Assembly (NCBI GenBank): GCA_049671305.1
Contig: JBATUR010000090.1
Coordinates: 1-36,361 of the forward strand
Source: CADCTM01 sp049671305
Lineage (GTDB): Bacteria > Cyanobacteriota > Cyanobacteriia > Cyanobacteriales > Coleofasciculaceae
Direction: 5' to 3'
Length of the DNA stretch: 36,361 bases
Under the pieces are notes generated by a model. It worked only from the letters and a program-made list of their open reading frames with translations. It searched no databases and had not been told where the DNA came from. Both the position numbers and the translations under genes were made by a program. Below, in pieces: positions 33,299 to 36,361 of the stretch (its first letter is position 1; the number at the start of each line of letters is the position of its first letter).

Positions 33299-33557
33299 CT
33301 ACGACTTGTTAATCAGCTTGTCGTATGTTGCATGACTACCAATCCAAAACCATAAGATGCCCTTCTCGACTTCTAATCCCAAAGCTCGGTAGCCTTGCCC
33401 TGCTCGTACTGACCAATACTTGCCGACTTTCTTGTAAATGCAACGATGGATGAGATGGATCGATTTTAAGCAATTCGTAGCACTGATCAGCTATTAGCTG
33501 CACAGATTCAGGCAATGCGTTGTAACATTCCCAAAATCGATGATTAGTATAGTGCAT
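33299..33557 (-). pseudogene. RelE/ParE-like toxin with a frameshift
   Basis: The first 43 residues (MHYTNHRFWECYNALPESVQ, LIADQCYELLKIDPSHPSL, HLQE) are a normal start of a small ParE/RelE-type toxin. At the AAA run 33428-33430 (CAAGAAAGTCGG) the frame shifts by one base. In the present frame the protein ends after 73 residues with an unrelated tail; in the shifted frame it continues as VGKYWSVRAGQGYRALGLEV and FWIGSHATYDKLINKS, with a stop at 33299. Intact, it would poison gyrase or translation. The break removes the conserved C-terminal strands, so it is probably inactive. Its ATG overlaps the antitoxin stop (TGATG). Confidence 0.75.
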
Positions 33558-33757
33558 CAGATTGCTCGATAGTCACCGGCGTTAAAATCAGCGATCGCTT
33601 GTTTAGCTAAATCCTCTAATTTGCCATCAGCAATATCTTTTTCTAACTGCTTGTCCCACTGCTGCTCATCCAAGTCTAAAAACCATTCTAGGAGTTGCTT
33701 ATACTCATCAGGTGGCAGCTTCAGGATGGCAGCTTCAATTTGGTCAAGTCTCAACAT
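33557..33757 (-). CDS. antitoxin of a ParDE/RelBE-type module
   Basis: A 66-residue acidic helical protein beginning MLRLDQIEAAILKLPPDEYK and containing LLEWFLDLDEQQWDKQLEKD, then LAKQAIADFNAGDYRAI, the pattern of a cyanobacterial antitoxin family paired with small ParE-like toxins. It would bind and neutralise the toxin and repress the operon. The frame is open further upstream to 33799, but the ATG at 33757 begins the conserved part. The stop overlaps the toxin start by one base (TGATG), a coupling typical of such pairs. The partner is frameshifted, so this may be an orphan antitoxin. Confidence 0.75.
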   Translation of the reverse strand: MLRLDQIEAAILKLPPDEYKQLLEWFLDLDEQQWDKQLEKDIADGKLEDLAKQAIADFNAGDYRAI

Positions 33758-33822
33758 CGTTTTTGTGACCCACGTATATCTGTAAAGGTAGCAAATCAAC
33801 TTTGATGATTGAAAATTTGCAG

Positions 33823-34650
33823 CTAAACTTTCGTGCGATCAGTCAAAATTTCATAGCCATCTGCCGTAACTAACACCGTATGCTCAAACTGAGCCGACAA
33901 AGCATTATCAACCGTTACAGCCGTCCAGCGGTCTGATAAAATACGTGTAAACTTACTTCCAGCATTAACAATCGGTTCGATCGCTAAAGTCATCCCCGCT
34001 TTCAACTTCACATTCGGCATCTCACGGGTACGAAAATTAAATACAGAAGGTTCCTCATGGAGATTTCGCCCCACACCATGACCTGTAAAATCTTCCACTA
34101 CACTAAAACCATTAGCAATCACATGATCTTCAATGGCGCCTGCAATATCAAGCAAGTAAGCGCCTTCCTTAACTTGTTCAATACCTTTATACAGCGCCTC
34201 CTCAGCAACACGAATTAACTTCGCCGCCGCCGGTGTCACCGAACCCACACCAATCGTAATGCAAGAGTCGCCATGAAAACCCTCGTAATATGCTCCTGTA
34301 TCCACCTTCAGCACGTCCCCGGCAAAAATTACCTTTTTGGGGTTAGGAATGCCATGCACCATCTCATTATTGATGCTAGAGCAGATAGAGCCAGTAAAAC
34401 CGTGATACCCTTTAAAGCTAGGCGTTGCGTCCATTTCACGAATCCGCTTTTCGGCATAGGCGTCTAAATCTGCCGTCGTCATTCCCGGTTGCACCATTTC
34501 GGAAATTTCCTTGAGCACAGTGGCAACAATTTTCGACGCCTGTCGCATGATTTCAATTTCACGCTCAGATTTGATTTCAATACTACGGCGTTTTTTCTTG
34601 GCTTGAGGTGGTGTTTTCGGTTTAAACAGCAGATTACTAAAAATGTTCAT
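33823..34650 (-). CDS. map: type I methionine aminopeptidase
   Basis: A 275-residue metalloenzyme that removes the N-terminal Met from new proteins at the ribosome. All metal ligands are visible: Asp in VLKVDTGAYYEGFHGDSC (both Asp ligands), His in DFTGHGVGRNLHEEPS, Glu in LAIEPIVNAG and Glu in SAQFEHTVLV. The substrate His is in GYHGFTGSIC and NNEMVHGIPNP. It carries a basic N-terminal extension of about 25 residues (PKTPPQAKKKRRSIEIKS) ahead of the catalytic domain, so it is a little longer than the minimal type Ia enzyme. It is a single gene between the antitoxin gene and the peptidase. Confidence 0.95.
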   Translation of the reverse strand: MNIFSNLLFKPKTPPQAKKKRRSIEIKSEREIEIMRQASKIVATVLKEISEMVQPGMTTADLDAYAEKRIREMDATPSFKGYHGFTGSICSSINNEMVHGIPNPKKVIFAGDVLKVDTGAYYEGFHGDSCITIGVGSVTPAAAKLIRVAEEALYKGIEQVKEGAYLLDIAGAIEDHVIANGFSVVEDFTGHGVGRNLHEEPSVFNFRTREMPNVKLKAGMTLAIEPIVNAGSKFTRILSDRWTAVTVDNALSAQFEHTVLVTADGYEILTDRTKV

Positions 34651-34748
34651 GTGTCATCGATACCGTATCGTAAGTTAGTTTAACATTTTTGAGATTTTTA
34701 ACATTGCCTAGGGGCATCCCCGTGGTTGCCCTTCTTGTCTGGGGAATG

Positions 34749-36361
34749 CTACCTTGCAGATGCTGCTATTGTTGGTCCTGCTGTTACAACTACCAAATTA
34801 TCAGGATGAAGCAACTCTTTGGCGGCTTGATTAACTTGCTCTAAGGTGACAGACTCAACTTGAGCGACAAATTCGCGAATTTCACTCTTAGGCAAACCAT
34901 AAACTTCATTCCGCAAAATCGTTTGTGCCAAGTCATCAGGGTTAGCTAAACCAACCGGATATTCGCTAGTTATTGAACGTTTAGCAGCAGCGACTTCGTT
35001 GTTTGTCACACCTTTTTCTTGCATTTGTTTGAGCAAAGAAATCGTACTTGCGATCGCTTTTTGGGCATCTTCTGGAGATGTCTGCATTTGTACCAAAAAA
35101 GGTCCTTGATGCAGTCCAGCTTGGAAGTAACTATAAATACCATAAGTCAAACCCAGGCGATCGCGTATTTCTGTCCCCAAACGACTCGACAAAGTATCAC
35201 CACCAACAATCTGATTTAACACCAACGCCGCATAAAAACGCGGATCTTTGCGGTCAATACTTTGATAACCCAGTAAAGTCACCGCCTGCGATTTTCCAGG
35301 GATAACCGGGTTAAGTTGCACAACTTTTTGCGGCAACTGTACCTCTGGATATTTGGCAACCGGGGCTTGACCTTTGGCAGTCCAACCCTCAAGCTTAGAT
35401 TCTAAAAGACTCCGCACTTGCACAGGATCAAAATTACCCACCATTGCCAAAACCATCGTGTCAGGACGATAATGCTGCTGGTAAAACAAAGCCAAATCCT
35501 GACGAATAATGCCTTTCAAACTTTCAGCAGTTGGGAAAGCATGAAACGGATGATTCTCAGGATAAACCGTTTGTTGGAAAGTACGTCGTCCCAACTGCGC
35601 CGGTGAATCCATCTGCTGCTTCAAACCAGTTAAACTTTGTTGACGAGTCAACTCCCACTTATCCGCTGGAAATGTAGCATTTTGCACCACATCAGCAAAA
35701 GTATCAATTAAAACAGGTAAATCTGCCGATAAAGCATTACCTTCAACCGAAACACCTTCTCTGTTGGCACTAAACCCTAAACTTGCGCCTTTTTCCTCCA
35801 ACGCCTTCGCCAAACCTAAAGCATCTCGCGTTTTCGTACCATTCATCAAATTTTCAGCAGTCAAAGTCGCCAAACCCGCTTTTGCCGCACTATCAAACTC
35901 ACTACCTGCCCGTAGATTACCACTCAGCGTCACCGTCGGACTACTGGCATCGGGCAACAGCAAGACACGCGCCCCGTTTGCTAAACTAAACTCTTCCGGT
36001 AACGACTGACTACGCGACGAACCCAGAGACTGTATTGGTGGTAGATATTTTGCCACCTCAGCGGGGTCTACAGGCGGTCCTGCGTTGAAACTTTCGGTTG
36101 TTTGAGCTTCACCGCTACCCGTTGCCCCAGCTTGCCCTGTTAGAGTTGTCGGCTCAAAATAGCCAACAGTACGATTTGCTGGCGTCAGATAAGTTTTTGC
36201 CACCCGTTGCACATCTGCCGCACTAACTGCCTTAACCGCTGCCAAATAACGCTCTGTATAACGATAATCACCCGTCGCTGACTGGTCAGAACCCAATCGC
36301 ATCGCTTGGCTTGTGATATCACGATTCGCTAAAATAACATTGGCTGATAGTTGGGTTTTAG
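34749..36361 (-). CDS. M16 family zinc peptidase-like protein, N-terminal part outside the window
   Basis: The frame is open through the right edge (the ATG at 36302 is internal), and about 537 C-terminal residues are present. They comprise the end of one M16 unit (LANRDITSQAMRLGSDQSAT, then VQRVAKTYLTPANRTVGYFE), followed by a second unit starting FSLANGARVLLLPDASSPTV and running through the M16_C domain (FYQQHYRPDTMVLAMVGNFD, GDTLSSRLGTEIRDRLGLTY). In this second unit the place of the HxxEH zinc motif reads AGLATLTAENLM, so it is catalytically inactive; activity must lie in the missing first unit. Such two-unit proteins are exported or membrane-associated processing peptidases. The C-terminus is complete. 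Confidence 0.88.
   Translation of the reverse strand, partial: KTQLSANVILANRDITSQAMRLGSDQSATGDYRYTERYLAAVKAVSAADVQRVAKTYLTPANRTVGYFEPTTLTGQAGATGSGEAQTTESFNAGPPVDPAEVAKYLPPIQSLGSSRSQSLPEEFSLANGARVLLLPDASSPTVTLSGNLRAGSEFDSAAKAGLATLTAENLMNGTKTRDALGLAKALEEKGASLGFSANREGVSVEGNALSADLPVLIDTFADVVQNATFPADKWELTRQQSLTGLKQQMDSPAQLGRRTFQQTVYPENHPFHAFPTAESLKGIIRQDLALFYQQHYRPDTMVLAMVGNFDPVQVRSLLESKLEGWTAKGQAPVAKYPEVQLPQKVVQLNPVIPGKSQAVTLLGYQSIDRKDPRFYAALVLNQIVGGDTLSSRLGTEIRDRLGLTYGIYSYFQAGLHQGPFLVQMQTSPEDAQKAIASTISLLKQMQEKGVTNNEVAAAKRSITSEYPVGLANPDDLAQTILRNEVYGLPKSEIREFVAQVESVTLEQVNQAAKELLHPDNLVVVTAGPTIAASAR

Noticed and set aside
33420..33440. Programmed frameshift in the ParE-like toxin
   Set aside because: The run is only AAA within GAAAG, no slippery heptamer or stimulatory element is seen, and the needed shift is in the +1 direction; a plain indel is simpler.

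Overview
The window is chromosomal DNA of a cyanobacterium. The evidence is the cytochrome b6f subunit gene petG, a cytochrome cM-like gene, a Ycf51-family gene, a relic of ndhD, the very frequent HIP1 octamer GCGATCGC (about twenty copies, in genes and between them), and short palindromic repeats of the kind scattered through filamentous cyanobacterial genomes. The species cannot be named from the sequence. There is no transposase, integrase or phage gene. Most of the window is ordinary core and housekeeping DNA with a few patches of accessory and decaying genes.

Layout. 1-8.7 kb: a partial DinB gene, a methyltransferase and a glycosyltransferase that overlap tail to tail, Ycf51, an iron-dependent alcohol dehydrogenase-like enzyme, a class I aminotransferase, two small membrane proteins (one MAPEG), a maltose-acetyltransferase-like enzyme, an unknown ORF joined to the 3' remnant of ndhD, a terminator and a coiled-coil protein. 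8.7-13.8 kb: proA, an ABC exporter, an EamA transporter and an O-methyltransferase. 13.9-17.3 kb: a lipoprotein followed by two signalling proteins, a GAF-PAS-HisKA_2 kinase and a receiver-kinase fusion. 17.5-21.9 kb: a second ABC exporter, cytM, petG, rsmD-hisH and a pyroglutamyl-peptidase-like gene. 22.0-25.3 kb: a NACHT NTPase locus and a hicAB module. 25.4-30.7 kb: tRNA-Gly, a TonB-like protein, an exported methyltransferase, tex and a NodB-type deacetylase. 30.7-33.8 kb: small accessory genes (unknown, Uma2, DUF4385, VOC), a CRISPR-like repeat pair, tRNA-Ser and a second toxin-antitoxin pair. 33.8 kb to the end: map and the C-terminal part of an M16 peptidase.

The most interesting observation is the NACHT locus. 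What looks like two genes, a 163-residue coiled-coil protein (24721-24230) and a 703-residue NACHT protein (24134-22023), has the anatomy of one gene joined by -1 ribosomal frameshifting. A phased A AAA AAG heptamer lies in a 22-nt overlap of the two frames. An AAGG Shine-Dalgarno-like element lies 7 nt upstream of it, and a perfect 7-bp stem starts 3 nt downstream, at the zero-frame stop codon. The downstream frame stays open back to the heptamer and has no convincing start of its own. The predicted fusion is 899 residues. The competing explanation is a one-base deletion or sequencing error in the A-run.

Other points are small mobile repeats caught in three states (one breaking hicB, one carried in frame inside the TonB-like gene, one apparently extending an exported methyltransferase), two toxin-antitoxin modules that each have one damaged partner, and an ndhD fragment abutting an unknown gene.
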